DNA of 64,000 nucleotides from an uncultured Lachnospiraceae bacterium (GCA_910580005.1 CAJTXH010000002.1:1-64000); one strand, 5' to 3'. Shown: positions 5,821 to 15,388, counted from the first letter of the stretch. Notes: generated by a model from the sequence alone, not told the origin. Translations and numbers: made by a program.

Positions 5821-8800
5821 GCAAGATTAATGTTATACAGAACGCAATTAAAGAATTAGAAGGTGGAAGTTTTCAAAAATTATTTGATGCGTATTTATAT
5901 AAAAAGTATAAATTTAAAAATATACAAACTTTAGGAGTGCAAGATGGAACAAATAAGTCCACTAAGGGAACGCCAGATTCATTTGTGCTTGAAGAAGATG
6001 GTAACTATATTCTTATTATGTATGGAACAGTAGAAACGCAAGCATTTGAAAAAATGAAAAAAGATATTTTATCTTGTTTTAATAAAGATAAATTGGAAAT
6101 AGATGAAAATAAAATAAAAAAGATAATTTGTGCTTATTCTTCTACCAACATTCATGTAGAACAACAAGAAGAGTTAAAAGGTATGATATCAGGAATTGAT
6201 ATTGAAACAATAGGGTTAAGCACTATTTCACATGATTTACTTGTAAATTATCCGTTTTTAGCGGCAGAATTTTTAAATATTTCAGTTGATACGCATCAAA
6301 TATTTTCAAGAGAGGAATTTATTAAAGTGTATGATAAAAATGGAATGAATGCACCTCTTGGAATGGATTTGCATTGTAGAGAGCAAGAAAAAGAACAGTT
6401 ATATTCGGCATTCAGTTCTTACCCAATCACCTTAATAACAGGAGCGTCAGGAGTAGGGAAAACTAGACTTGTTTTAGAGGTATGTAAGCAATTTGAATTT
6501 GAGGGTTGGAATGTTTTGTGCGTGAAAAATAATGGGGAATTACTTTATAATGATATACAGTATCACATATCCAACGATGAAAAATGTATTTTATTTATTG
6601 ATGATGCCAATCAAACAACCAGTTTAGAGTACATACTTGATTACGTGGCTTCTATATCAAATGGTAATACTGTTAAGTTGGTAATGACAGTGCGAGATTA
6701 CGCAAAACATAGAGTGGAAAGCATTGTTCGTCAGTATATGATTCCGCAAGAAATAATCATTAAAGTTTTAAAAGATGAAGAGATTAAAGAGATTTTAAAA
6801 GAAAATCTTGGAATAGGCAATGAGGATTATTTAGAAAGAATTGCGCAGATTGCAAAGGGAAATATAAGATTAGCAATTTTGGCAGGAAAGATATCAATTG
6901 ATAGCGGATATTTTGCTATAAGAAATGCTACAGATATATTTGCTCAATATTATGGAAGAATAATAGAAACTACAGAATTGACCGAGGATGCTATAAATGC
7001 GTTATTTGTTATATCACTTTTAGGACCAATTAGATATAAAGAAAGTTTGATAGCACAAAAAATATTAGAGTTAGTAAATATAAATTCTGAATGTTTTATA
7101 ATCTTATGCCACGATTTGAACGACAGAGAATTGATTGATTTATATCAAGATGAAGTTGCGAAAGTTAGCAACCAGAGTCTTGGAAACTATATATTAGAAT
7201 ATGTTTTAATTGAAAAAAAGACAATTTCTATTTTTCAATTGTTACAGACAGGCTTTCCTAAATTTAAAAATAAATTAGTATATGCGTTAAATACACTAAT
7301 TAAATTGTTTTATTCGGAAGAAATGAAAAATTATATAGAGGAACAGGTTAATATTAGTTGGAATAAGGCAGATGAGAGTCAGCAAGCAGAATATCTAAAA
7401 TGCTTTCATGCTTTGAATGAAGAAAAATCCTTAGCTATTTTAAAACAAAAGATAGATAGTATAAAATGTAAGGACATGGATATATCGCAGTTTGATATTG
7501 ATAGTAAGAAAAATTATAATCATATTGAATGTGAACAAATTTCTATTTTAAGTAGCTTTAAGTATTCTGAATATTTTGAGGATGCTATGGAATTATTGTT
7601 GCTTTATTATAAAAAAAGACCTGATTTAATCATGGATTTTTATTTTGCTTTTTCTGACAGAATGTCATTTGATTTAAATTCGTATAAATTGGACTATGAT
7701 AAAGAATTAAAGATGGTAGATTGTCTGTGGAGATATGCAAATGCGGGTAAGGATGTCAATGTTACCATATTGTTGCTGCATGTATTTAAAGAATTATTAA
7801 AATGCAGTTTTCACAAGGCGGAGTCTGTTGAGAACAGTAGATCTTTTACAATGTATAACTTACAGATAGTGTATACTGATGGGAGTAAAAAGCTGCGCAA
7901 TCATATATGGCGAGCATTGTCTAAGTTGTATTCAAATAACAAATATACAAGTATTCTCAATCATATTATTTCATATTGTTATATTCGAGGCTTAAAACAG
8001 GAAGAAGCCAAGGAAATTCAACTGTATGATTTGAAATGCATTAAGGAAATGTTTTTTGATAAATGGAAGAACTTGACATTTGAGCAGTGCAAAATATTGA
8101 GAGAGATAGAAAAACATTGTGAATGGGTAGAAATAGAAAATTGTGGCTTGTTTGATAGATACACAGAAAATAAGGATTTTATGGTATACAACACATTGGT
8201 TAAAGAGCATATAAAGGGAAAAACATGGGAGGAGGATGAAGCGGAGAGAAAAAGGAAAATTGAAGAACTGATTAAAGACTATAGGTTAGATGATTATGCA
8301 CATTTATTTAAAATGTGTAAGATATGTGAGGAAAATAAAGATAAAGAAGATTGGGCATTGAAATCGGGCATAGATATAATTTTTCTAATCTTAGAGTCCG
8401 AACCAGAAGTATATTTAGATGTTGTAAACATTTATCTTCGATATCAAGCTCCTTATGGATATAATGCCTACAGGATTATAAACAAGCTATTAATGGATTT
8501 TGGAATTGAACAAACGAAAAAAATCATTGAGGAAAAAGAATTTTCATATAAGCATAATTGGGAAAGTGCTATTTGGGAAACTGCACCGAAAGAAATGCTC
8601 AATAAAGAATTGACAAAGGAATTTCTAACTTTTATGAAACGAGAGGCTTCTTTAGGAACGCCTGATTTTCCTTCTATATTATGCTTGGAGAGATATAGGG
8701 AATATGATGAAAAAATTGTAAGAAAAGTATCAGAAATTATAATGGAATATCCACCTAAAAATAGTTATCATATTGCAAAATTCTTTGATTTTGCTCATCA

Positions 8801-9530
8801 GGAGTCAACAATTCAAATAATATTGGACTTGTTTTTAGATGAATGGGAGTTGTTAGGAAGTTTATATCTTCTTGCTTTGGGAGAGCATTTTGATTATAAT
8901 GGAAAGCTTTTAATAGAAATTGTTAAAAGAAAGAATTCTTTTTGGAGAGATATTACACAAAAACTTCATGGGAATATACACAGAACATCATATGAGCATA
9001 AAGTATTTGAAAATATTTGGGAGATGGATAATTATCAGGAACTAATTCAAATTGCATATGAGAATATGTTGGGCGGCTACTTCGGGTTTATGGTAGAAGA
9101 TGAGGGGGCAGCGATTTTCACTAATAGCAAAGCAACTTCAGAATTTATAAAGGAGCGAAAAAAAGAATGGATAAAAGACTATATCGAAAAAAATATTGAA
9201 AATATCAATAACCTCAAAATGATTTTTAGTGTTATTGCAACATTTTTTGCATCAGACAGAATAGAGTTTTTGTTGGAATTGATGAATCATACAAAAGATA
9301 TTGAGGTATTTAAGTCTATACCTTTGTTTGCGGGTTCTTCATCTTGGAGTGGTAGTGAAGTGCCCCTTATTGAAAAAAAGATTGATTTTTTAAGCGATTT
9401 AATTATATCTTTCAAAGGGGCAGATTTTATTGAGCATAGGGCATATCTGAAAGAGAGGAAAAATTCATATGAAAGTTATAAACAAGATATCTTGATAAAG
9501 GAGTATTTAGAAAACGGTGATATAGCATAA
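5817..9530 (+). CDS. STAND-type NTPase with N-terminal nuclease-like domain (probable anti-phage defence)
   Basis: 1237 residues. The P-loop GASGVGKT (209-216) and Walker B CILFIDDANQ (D262/D263) mark a STAND/nSTAND3-like NTPase (about 195-400). A long helical, repeat-like region to the C-terminus would be the sensor. The N-terminus (about 1-150) has KGTPDSFVLEEDGNYILIMY, resembling the PD-(D/E)xK-type domain seen in many defence NTPases (GTPDAF...VFIEYTTQ). Asp54 is present, but the usual Glu of the second motif is replaced in ILIMYGTVE. By analogy with Avs-type proteins it may sense an invader protein and trigger an effector. Very AT-rich, it lies between a toxin-antitoxin pair and xis/int. 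Confidence is high for a STAND-like P-loop protein and moderate for a defence role. Confidence 0.72.
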   Translation: MSKINVIQNAIKELEGGSFQKLFDAYLYKKYKFKNIQTLGVQDGTNKSTKGTPDSFVLEEDGNYILIMYGTVETQAFEKMKKDILSCFNKDKLEIDENKIKKIICAYSSTNIHVEQQEELKGMISGIDIETIGLSTISHDLLVNYPFLAAEFLNISVDTHQIFSREEFIKVYDKNGMNAPLGMDLHCREQEKEQLYSAFSSYPITLITGASGVGKTRLVLEVCKQFEFEGWNVLCVKNNGELLYNDIQYHISNDEKCILFIDDANQTTSLEYILDYVASISNGNTVKLVMTVRDYAKHRVESIVRQYMIPQEIIIKVLKDEEIKEILKENLGIGNEDYLERIAQIAKGNIRLAILAGKISIDSGYFAIRNATDIFAQYYGRIIETTELTEDAINALFVISLLGPIRYKESLIAQKILELVNINSECFIILCHDLNDRELIDLYQDEVAKVSNQSLGNYILEYVLIEKKTISIFQLLQTGFPKFKNKLVYALNTLIKLFYSEEMKNYIEEQVNISWNKADESQQAEYLKCFHALNEEKSLAILKQKIDSIKCKDMDISQFDIDSKKNYNHIECEQISILSSFKYSEYFEDAMELLLLYYKKRPDLIMDFYFAFSDRMSFDLNSYKLDYDKELKMVDCLWRYANAGKDVNVTILLLHVFKELLKCSFHKAESVENSRSFTMYNLQIVYTDGSKKLRNHIWRALSKLYSNNKYTSILNHIISYCYIRGLKQEEAKEIQLYDLKCIKEMFFDKWKNLTFEQCKILREIEKHCEWVEIENCGLFDRYTENKDFMVYNTLVKEHIKGKTWEEDEAERKRKIEELIKDYRLDDYAHLFKMCKICEENKDKEDWALKSGIDIIFLILESEPEVYLDVVNIYLRYQAPYGYNAYRIINKLLMDFGIEQTKKIIEEKEFSYKHNWESAIWETAPKEMLNKELTKEFLTFMKREASLGTPDFPSILCLERYREYDEKIVRKVSEIIMEYPPKNSYHIAKFFDFAHQESTIQIILDLFLDEWELLGSLYLLALGEHFDYNGKLLIEIVKRKNSFWRDITQKLHGNIHRTSYEHKVFENIWEMDNYQELIQIAYENMLGGYFGFMVEDEGAAIFTNSKATSEFIKERKKEWIKDYIEKNIENINNLKMIFSVIATFFASDRIEFLLELMNHTKDIEVFKSIPLFAGSSSWSGSEVPLIEKKIDFLSDLIISFKGADFIEHRAYLKERKNSYESYKQDILIKEYLENGDIA

Positions 9531-9680
9531 AGTCATTTTGGCAACAGAAAATCAGCAAGTCATAATAAATGATGTAATTGAAGCAAAAATAGGTGTATAT
9601 TTTTATAAAATTTCAAATAAATATAAGTAACAGGTACTAAATAATATTCAAAGCAAGCTATTGGTGTTATAATACCACCA

Positions 9681-9710
9681 CATGGTAAAACTACCCCAAT
9701 TTCTACCATG
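9681..9710. repeat. Inverted repeat upstream of xis
   Basis: CATGGTA (9681-9687) and TACCATG (9704-9710) flank a 16-base spacer, about 60 bases before the excisionase gene. Position suggests an Xis/Int arm site or a regulator site, but a hairpin is also possible. The remaining 9531-9771 is AT-rich and holds no gene. Confidence 0.35.
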
Positions 9711-9771
9711 CCAGTCAATGGCTTAATTCCCTTTTTCATATTATCCTATAGTCATAAGGAGGTGCAGTCTT

Positions 9772-9984
9772 ATGGCAGGCAGAGAAATTACAGAAATTCC
9801 ACTATGGCAGAAATACACATTGAGTGTAGAAGAAGCCTCAAAATATTTCCGCATTGGGCAGGCAAAGCTACGCAGGCTCATCAATGAAAATGAGGATGCT
9901 GACTTTATTCTGTGGAATGGGAACAGACCGCAGATAAAGAAAAAACAGTTTGAGGAATTTGTTGACAAATTAAATGTAATATAG
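9772..9984 (+). CDS. xis: Tn916-type excisionase
   Basis: 70 residues, close to the 67 of Tn916 Xis. The conserved pattern is clear: [21 protein letters not shown], then [14 protein letters not shown], then [20 protein letters not shown], a winged-helix DNA-binding fold. Xis bends DNA at the element ends and drives excision with the integrase. GGAGGTGCAG precedes the ATG. It is followed about 80 bases later by the integrase gene, the standard Tn916/Tn1545 order. It appears intact although its partner is broken. Confidence 0.92.
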   Translation: MAGREITEIPLWQKYTLSVEEASKYFRIGQAKLRRLINENEDADFILWNGNRPQIKKKQFEEFVDKLNVI

Positions 9985-10062
9985 GCATGGCGCAAAGAGT
10001 TTTAGTGCGGTATAATCATTATATCGTATTAGGGCTCTTTTTTTATGAAAGGAGCAGATACT

Positions 10063-11355
10063 ATGGCAGCAAAAAGAAAAGACAGCAGAGGCAGGGTTTT
10101 AAGAAAAGGGGAAGGCCAGCGCAGTGACGGGCGTTATATGTTCCGCTATACGGACTTATGCGGCGAAAACCGTGTAGAATACAGCTGGCGGCTGGTGGAA
10201 ACAGACCCATACCCGAAAGGGAAACAGAAAGATTTATCCCTGCGTGAGAAGGAGGCACTGATTGAGCAGGACAGGCATGACCTGATTTCCACGTCGCATG
10301 GGAATATGACCGTCAACGAACTGTTTGATTTCTATGTGAAAATGAAACGAAAACGTGGGAAGATTACTGTCCGTACAGAGGAAAACTACACCAAGATATG
10401 GAATAAGAACATGCGCAGGCGGAAATTTGCCAATATGCAGATTCAGGCAGTCAGAAAGACACATATTCTGGACTGTTATCAAGAGATGCTGGAGGATGGT
10501 GTGGGAAATGGAAGCATAACCTTAATGCACAAAGTTTTATCCGCCATGTTTAACCATGCATTGTCTGAAGACTATATTCGCAGGAATTATGCCCATGGCT
10601 GTACAAAGGAACTTGGCATTTACAATAATAAAGGAGATGCGCTTACACAGGCACAGCAGGCGGAGTTTTTGAAATTCATCAGGGAAAGCAAAGAATATAG
10701 TCCTTATTACTGGATGTTTGAATTTTTCTTTGAGACTGGTGCGAGGTGTGGGGAAACCATCGGTTTGACGTGAAAAAATGTGGATTTTAAGAATAAATTC
10801 GTAAAGATAGACCATCAACTGCTTTACGAGTTGGATGAGGAGGGAAAGCGTAGATTCCAAATCTGCCCGCCAAAGACAATCAAAGGAATCCGTAAAATTC
10901 CGCTGACAGAAAAGGCAGTACATGCCCTAAAAAAACAGAAAGAGTATATGCTGAAACATGGGCTGATAGACAACCATACCGTAGATGGGCACAGCGGTTT
11001 TGTATTCCTAACGAAGAAATTCCAGTTGTGGAGTGTGGTACAGCTCGACATCATCCTCCATAAGATTGTGTATGATTACAACAGCATTGAGGTTGCGGCT
11101 GGCATACTGGAGGGCAGGGAACCGGAATTACTGCCTAATATAACCGCACATATCCTGCGGCATACTGCCTGTACCAGAATGGCAGAGGCAGGGATGGACC
11201 AGAGGACATTGCAGGAGATTATGGGACACAGCAACCTTGCAATTACCATGAAGGTGTACAACCATGTGGATGATAAACGCATGCGGGATGAAATTGAGAA
11301 GTTTGATGAGAAGCGGAGCAGGGACAGCCGGGCATCTGGGCATATTGCAGGCTGA
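10063..11355 (+). pseudogene. int: Tn916/Tn1545-family integrase interrupted by an in-frame TGA
   Basis: The frame is continuous from ATG 10063 (AAAGGAG upstream) to 11355 except for TGA at 10771-10773. It encodes a 430-position tyrosine recombinase: an AP2-like arm-binding N-terminus, a core-binding domain (about 80-180) and a catalytic domain. The first Arg lies in GARCGETIGLT, directly before the TGA. HILRHTACTRM, LQEIMGHSN and the nucleophile region MKVYNHVDD lie after it. Relatives have Trp at the TGA position (IGLTW), so a single TGG-to-TGA change explains the break. All conserved residues after it are intact, so the loss is recent or a sequencing error. A truncated product would lack the His and Tyr residues. 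Confidence 0.88.
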
Positions 11356-11409
11356 ATTTCTGGCATTTAAGCTTGTCTGATTTTTCGATAGCACTCCACC
11401 GGAAGCCTC

Positions 11410-11427
11410 GATGTAGCCCGCTACATC
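11410..11427. terminator. Perfect hairpin after int
   Basis: GATGTAGC (11410-11417) pairs with GCTACATC (11420-11427) with a two-base gap, flanked by the direct repeat ATAGCACTC (near 11389 and 11442). It lies 55 bases past the int stop and may end that transcript or be part of the element end. The stretch 11428-11687 carries no gene; it includes TTTACACAACTTTTACACAAAAT and AGAAATCCAGTGTTTG, which have close counterparts at 270-295 and 217-232. Confidence 0.4.
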
Positions 11428-11687
11428 TGCGTTTTCGGTATAGCACTCTCAAAAATCATTCGTCGCTTAACTGATCAGAACTTAACCTGCGATATGACTC
11501 CCAGTTCACCATACACAAATCCGTACACAAAAAATGTTACAAATTTACACAACTTTTACACAAAATGAATGAAAAAATATAAGATTTTATGAGAAGATAA
11601 GTATCTAAATCATTTCTGAAACATCTTAGAAATCCAGTGTTTGCAAGGCTTTAACGACTTCTGCAAAGATACTCAAACCTTCTGAAT

Positions 11688-11703
11688 CTTACAAAAACGT
11701 AAG
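11688..11703. promoter_or_regulatory. BceR-like operator upstream of ABC transporter
   Basis: CTTACAAAAACGTAAG, a palindrome one change away from the TnACA-N4-TGTAA pattern of BceR-type regulators. A half site (TGTAA) follows near 11719. It sits about 110 bases upstream of the transporter start, a normal distance for an activator box. The matching response regulator is not in this window next to the transporter. Confidence 0.45.
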
Positions 11704-11814
11704 ATAAACTGTGAAAATGTAAGTTAAATCTATGGCAGGTTTGATTCCATTTTGATATTCTAATAACGGATAGCAGATGGCATTTATGGAACAGTTAAAC
11801 AGGAGGTATTAAAA

Positions 11815-12582
11815 ATGGCTATTTTAGAAGTAAATAATCTTAAAAAAATATATGTAACAAGATTTGGCAGTAACCAGGTGCAGGCGCTCAGCAATATTAA
11901 TTTTGCTGTTGAAGCAGGTGAATATGTTGCAATTATGGGAGAGTCAGGCTCTGGCAAGACCACCCTTCTTAATATTCTTGCAGCACTTGACAGGCCTACA
12001 AGTGGTGAGGTTTTACTTGAAGGAAAGAATATAACAAGTATCAAGGAGAAAGAGATTTCTGCTTTCCGCAGGGATAACCTTGGGTTTGTATTCCAGGATT
12101 TTAACCTTCTTGACAATTTTTCACTTAAAGATAATATATTCCTGCCGCTTGTATTACAAGGAATATCACCAGGAATTATGGAACAGAAACTTAAGCCTGT
12201 GGCAGCAAAGCTTGGAATTTCTGGTATACTTGCTAAATTCCCATATGAAGTATCAGGTGGGCAGAAACAGCGTGCCGCAGTTGCAAGGGCACTTATAACT
12301 TCGCCTAAACTTATACTTGCTGATGAACCAACAGGTGCACTTGATTCTAAAGCATCAGAAAGCCTGTTAAAGCTTTTTAAGGAAATAAATGATGATGGAC
12401 AGACTGTTTTAATGGTTACACATAGCACAAAAGCAGCAAGCAATGCAGGCAGGGTTCTTTTTATTAAGGATGGTGAAGTGTTCCACCAGATTTATAAAGG
12501 AAATATGACAAATGAAGAAATGTACTCAAAGATTTCTGATACATTAACAATACTTGCAACAGGTGGTGATATAAATGAATAA
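11815..12582 (+). CDS. BceA-type ABC transporter ATPase
   Basis: 255 residues, complete: Walker A GESGSGKT (42-49), signature VSGGQKQR, Walker B LILADEPTGALD and the His of the switch in MVTHS. The MacB/LolD-like sequence with a FtsX-type permease encoded next fits the peptide-antibiotic transporters BceAB/VraDE, which free lipid-II-cycle intermediates from antibiotics such as bacitracin. GGAGG precedes the ATG. The reading frame overlaps the permease gene by eight bases. The BceR-like box upstream suggests induction by a two-component system encoded elsewhere. Confidence 0.93.
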   Translation: MAILEVNNLKKIYVTRFGSNQVQALSNINFAVEAGEYVAIMGESGSGKTTLLNILAALDRPTSGEVLLEGKNITSIKEKEISAFRRDNLGFVFQDFNLLDNFSLKDNIFLPLVLQGISPGIMEQKLKPVAAKLGISGILAKFPYEVSGGQKQRAAVARALITSPKLILADEPTGALDSKASESLLKLFKEINDDGQTVLMVTHSTKAASNAGRVLFIKDGEVFHQIYKGNMTNEEMYSKISDTLTILATGGDINE

Positions 12583-14572
12583 GCTTTACATTAAACTTAT
12601 GGCAGCAAATATAAAAAATGGTAAAAAATTTTATCTGCCATATATACTTTCTGGTGTTCTTGTAGTTACATTATTTTATAATATACAGGCAATATATTAT
12701 AATGAGGGGCTTTCCAATATGTCAGGCGGCAGGGATGTAGAAATAATTATGTCCGTTGGTTCAAAAGTTATAGGTATATTTAGTTTTATTTTTATATTCT
12801 ATACTAATAGTTTTATAATGAAAAGAAGAAAAAAGGATATTGGTATTTACAATATTCTAGGCATGGAAAAACGTCATATTGCAAAGGAACTTTTTGTTGA
12901 AACAATGGCAATTGCCATAACTATAATTGTATGCGGGCTTGCCACAGGAATTGTATTTGATAAATTTTTAATGATGTTTTTATATAAATTATTAGGTTTT
13001 GAAACAAGTATAAAATTTATTATTTCAGGCAAGGCAGTATGTAATTCATTAATCCTTTTTATAATATTGTATTTTATTGTAATGATTTATAATATTATGC
13101 AGGTGAAAATGTCAAATCCTATAGAACTTCTAAGGGGAAGCAATGTAGGTGAAAAAGAGCCAAAGACAAAAGTATTTATGGCAATTACAGGCTTTCTGTG
13201 CATTGGAGCAGGTTACTATATTGCGGTTACAACCGAAAACCCTATAGCAGCAATTTCACTTTTCTTTATTGCTGTGTTGCTTGTAATAATTGGAACATAT
13301 TGTCTTTTTACAGCTGGAAGCATAGCACTCCTTAAAATGCTTAGGAATAATAAAAATTATTATTATAAAAAGAAACATTTTACTGCAGTATCAGGCATGA
13401 TTTACAGGATGAAACAAAATGCCGCCGGTCTTGCAAATATATGTATTCTTTCAACAATGGTGCTTGTAATGTTTTCAACAACTGTAAGCATGTATATCGG
13501 TGAAGAAGATATATTAAATACACGTTTTAAAGCAGAATTAAATATTAATGGCAAGTCTGGCCAGCCGGCAGATAGTACAAATATTGTTAAAATGGCGGAA
13601 GATGAAATAAAGAAACAAGGAAGAAAAATTTTAAAAGAATATGAATATACACACATATATATTGGCGGAATAATGAATGGCAATGAGCTTGATACAGAAG
13701 GAGAGGAAGGAATAAAGTATAATTTTTCAGATATTACATTTATAAATCTGCTTACAAAGGATGATTTTAAAAAAATATCAGATATAGATGCCGGGGATAT
13801 CCAGGATGGTGAGCTTAAATTATTTGGAACTTCCAAGTATAATGAAAAAGAAATAAAGTTCCTTGGACTTGAGTATAAAGTAAAAGAGAGCATTGCAGAT
13901 AATAAGTTTTCAAAATTGGAAAGTAATGCCGCTAAATGCTACTTTGCGGTTACTGATGGTTATGCCGGGCTTGAAAAGGTGGCAGATAAGCTAAGGGAAG
14001 AAAATATTGATGATATCTATAACTATGGGCTGCATATAGATATTGATGGCACAGCAGACCAGAAAAAACAGTGTGCCAAAGCATTAAGTAAACTTCTGGG
14101 CAACAATGATAAAACGGGTTTTGTAAATGTCTACGTTGAGTCAAGAGAAGAAAATAAGTCATCATTTTATATTCTTTATGGTGGTTTGTTCTTTCTTGGA
14201 ATATTCCTTGGGACAATGTTCCTTATGATTACAGTCCTTATAATATTTTATAAGCAGATATCGGAAGGATATGAAGACAGGGAGAGGTTTATTATAATGG
14301 AAAAAGTGGGCATGAGTAAAAAAGACGTAAAATCAAGCATACGTTCACAGATAAGAATTGTGTTCCTGCTCCCTATTGCGGTAGCCACAATCCATGTTGC
14401 AGCAGCGTTCCCTATGACGAGACGGCTGCTGGCAATGCTAAATATGTCAAATTATAAACTTTATATGATATGTGTATTAGCAACAGTAATTGTATTTGCA
14501 ATAATTTATATAATAGTATTCCTGCTTACATCGAGGACATATTATAAAATTGTAGGGGAAGAAAACAGGTAA
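12575..14572 (+). CDS. BceB-type FtsX-family permease
   Basis: 665 residues, the usual BceB length, against about 400 for simple FtsX proteins. Predicted membrane segments: one near 20-40, groups at about 55-75, 110-130, 150-170, 200-220, 230-255 and 290-310. A large extracellular domain of about 200 residues (315-530) follows, then three C-terminal segments (about 535-560, 590-610, 625-650). That extracellular domain between helices 7 and 8 is the substrate-sensing part of BceB proteins. It partners the ATPase it overlaps. The substrate is not predictable. Confidence 0.9.
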   Translation: MNKLYIKLMAANIKNGKKFYLPYILSGVLVVTLFYNIQAIYYNEGLSNMSGGRDVEIIMSVGSKVIGIFSFIFIFYTNSFIMKRRKKDIGIYNILGMEKRHIAKELFVETMAIAITIIVCGLATGIVFDKFLMMFLYKLLGFETSIKFIISGKAVCNSLILFIILYFIVMIYNIMQVKMSNPIELLRGSNVGEKEPKTKVFMAITGFLCIGAGYYIAVTTENPIAAISLFFIAVLLVIIGTYCLFTAGSIALLKMLRNNKNYYYKKKHFTAVSGMIYRMKQNAAGLANICILSTMVLVMFSTTVSMYIGEEDILNTRFKAELNINGKSGQPADSTNIVKMAEDEIKKQGRKILKEYEYTHIYIGGIMNGNELDTEGEEGIKYNFSDITFINLLTKDDFKKISDIDAGDIQDGELKLFGTSKYNEKEIKFLGLEYKVKESIADNKFSKLESNAAKCYFAVTDGYAGLEKVADKLREENIDDIYNYGLHIDIDGTADQKKQCAKALSKLLGNNDKTGFVNVYVESREENKSSFYILYGGLFFLGIFLGTMFLMITVLIIFYKQISEGYEDRERFIIMEKVGMSKKDVKSSIRSQIRIVFLLPIAVATIHVAAAFPMTRRLLAMLNMSNYKLYMICVLATVIVFAIIYIIVFLLTSRTYYKIVGEENR

Positions 14573-14583
14573 ACAGTCCCGGT

Positions 14584-14904
14584 TTAAATATCTTCTTCTT
14601 TTATTTCCCAGTGTATTAAAAAAGCAAGGGCAGCACGCAGTAATATAATTCCTGCAACAGTCGCTATTTCTTCCCACTGCCTTACAACAACTGTACGCAG
14701 TATCTCACTGCCCATCTTAAACTCCAGGGCAACAGCAAGGCCTTTTGCAAGTACACGTTTTGTTTCAGGGGAGTGGTTTATATAGTTGTAAAACCCTCTT
14801 ACACTTGCAGCAGCAATAATTGCTACTCCCATAAATTCAAGTATAAGTATTATAAATTCAGTCAATGCATGAAGTATGCTTTCAAGCTGGCTTAATAATT
14901 CCAT
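14584..14904 (-). CDS. DUF1622 membrane protein
   Basis: 106 residues from ATG 14904, which has GGAG seven bases upstream; a TTG at 14916 lacks one. Three hydrophobic stretches (about 12-35, 42-52 and 78-95) and the GFYNYINHSPETKRVLAKGLAVALEFKMG-like core with LEFKMGSEILRTVV identify DUF1622, small inner-membrane proteins of unknown function. It ends 12 bases past the permease stop in convergent orientation. Its promoter overlaps a perfect 44-base palindrome (14919-14962). Confidence 0.85.
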   Translation of the reverse strand: MELLSQLESILHALTEFIILILEFMGVAIIAAASVRGFYNYINHSPETKRVLAKGLAVALEFKMGSEILRTVVVRQWEEIATVAGIILLRAALAFLIHWEIKEEDI

Positions 14905-14918
14905 AGTGTTCTCCAATC

Positions 14919-14962
14919 TTATATAATTGTGATATAATATATATTATATCACAATTATATAA
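14919..14962. repeat. Perfect 44-bp palindrome at DUF1622 promoter
   Basis: Every position pairs about the centre 14940/14941 for 22 bases on each side, with the core TTGTGATATAATA and its complement. It starts three bases before the TTG codon at 14916 and would cover the -10 element and transcription start of the minus-strand promoter, so it may be a repressor operator or form a strong 5' hairpin in the mRNA. The sequence is almost all A/T apart from two G/C pairs on each side. Confidence 0.9.
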
Positions 14963-14983
14963 TTATACTTTAGATAAAGTCAA
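14954..14983 (-). promoter_or_regulatory. Promoter of DUF1622 gene
   Basis: On the minus strand TTGACT (14983-14978) and TATAAT (14959-14954) are 18 bases apart. The -10 falls in the outer arm of the palindrome at 14919-14962. Confidence 0.6.
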
Positions 14984-15039
14984 ATAATATCTGCAATCCG
15001 CTTCTCTGCCTGCCAAATGGCAAATATAGATGGGAATAA

Positions 15040-15366
15040 TTACCATTCACGTCTGCTGGTGGCGTCTTCTACAGTTATATCAATATCAAACCATTTAATG
15101 ATATATTCTATTGTTTCACAAATGCTTTCCCTTGCACCAGTTTCAAGTTCACTATCATTTTCTTCAAATTCTTCTTGCAGTTTATTTATAGCTTCTGTCA
15201 TTTTATCAAATTTATTTTGTATTTTCTCCAAATTTCTTTCACCAGTTTCAAGAAAACTAATAATATCCTGTATAAGCGACTTTACTTTATCTATTAAAAA
15301 ATCAGGGAAGTACCCATCCTGGTACATTTCATTAAGCAGTTTGTACTCTGTATCAAATTTTTTCAT
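15040..15366 (-). CDS. DUF5713 family protein
   Basis: 108 residues from the ATG at 15366, which has AAAGGAAAA upstream; an earlier in-frame ATG at 15396 lies inside the preceding gene. The MYQDGYFPDFLIDKVKSLI motif, the LQEEFEENDSELETGARE stretch and the short C-terminal acidic segment are those of DUF5713 proteins, small helical proteins of unknown function. It follows the DUF4097 gene with a small overlap region and may share its transcript. Confidence 0.8.
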   Translation of the reverse strand: MKKFDTEYKLLNEMYQDGYFPDFLIDKVKSLIQDIISFLETGERNLEKIQNKFDKMTEAINKLQEEFEENDSELETGARESICETIEYIIKWFDIDITVEDATSRREW

Positions 15367-15388
15367 AGCATTTTCCTTTCTAGTTATT

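Noticed and set aside
10771..10773. TGA read as Trp (alternative code) or as selenocysteine in int
   Set aside because: TGA is used as the normal stop in other genes (for example the sulfatase gene) and Trp is TGG throughout; no SECIS-like hairpin directly after it and relatives have Trp there.
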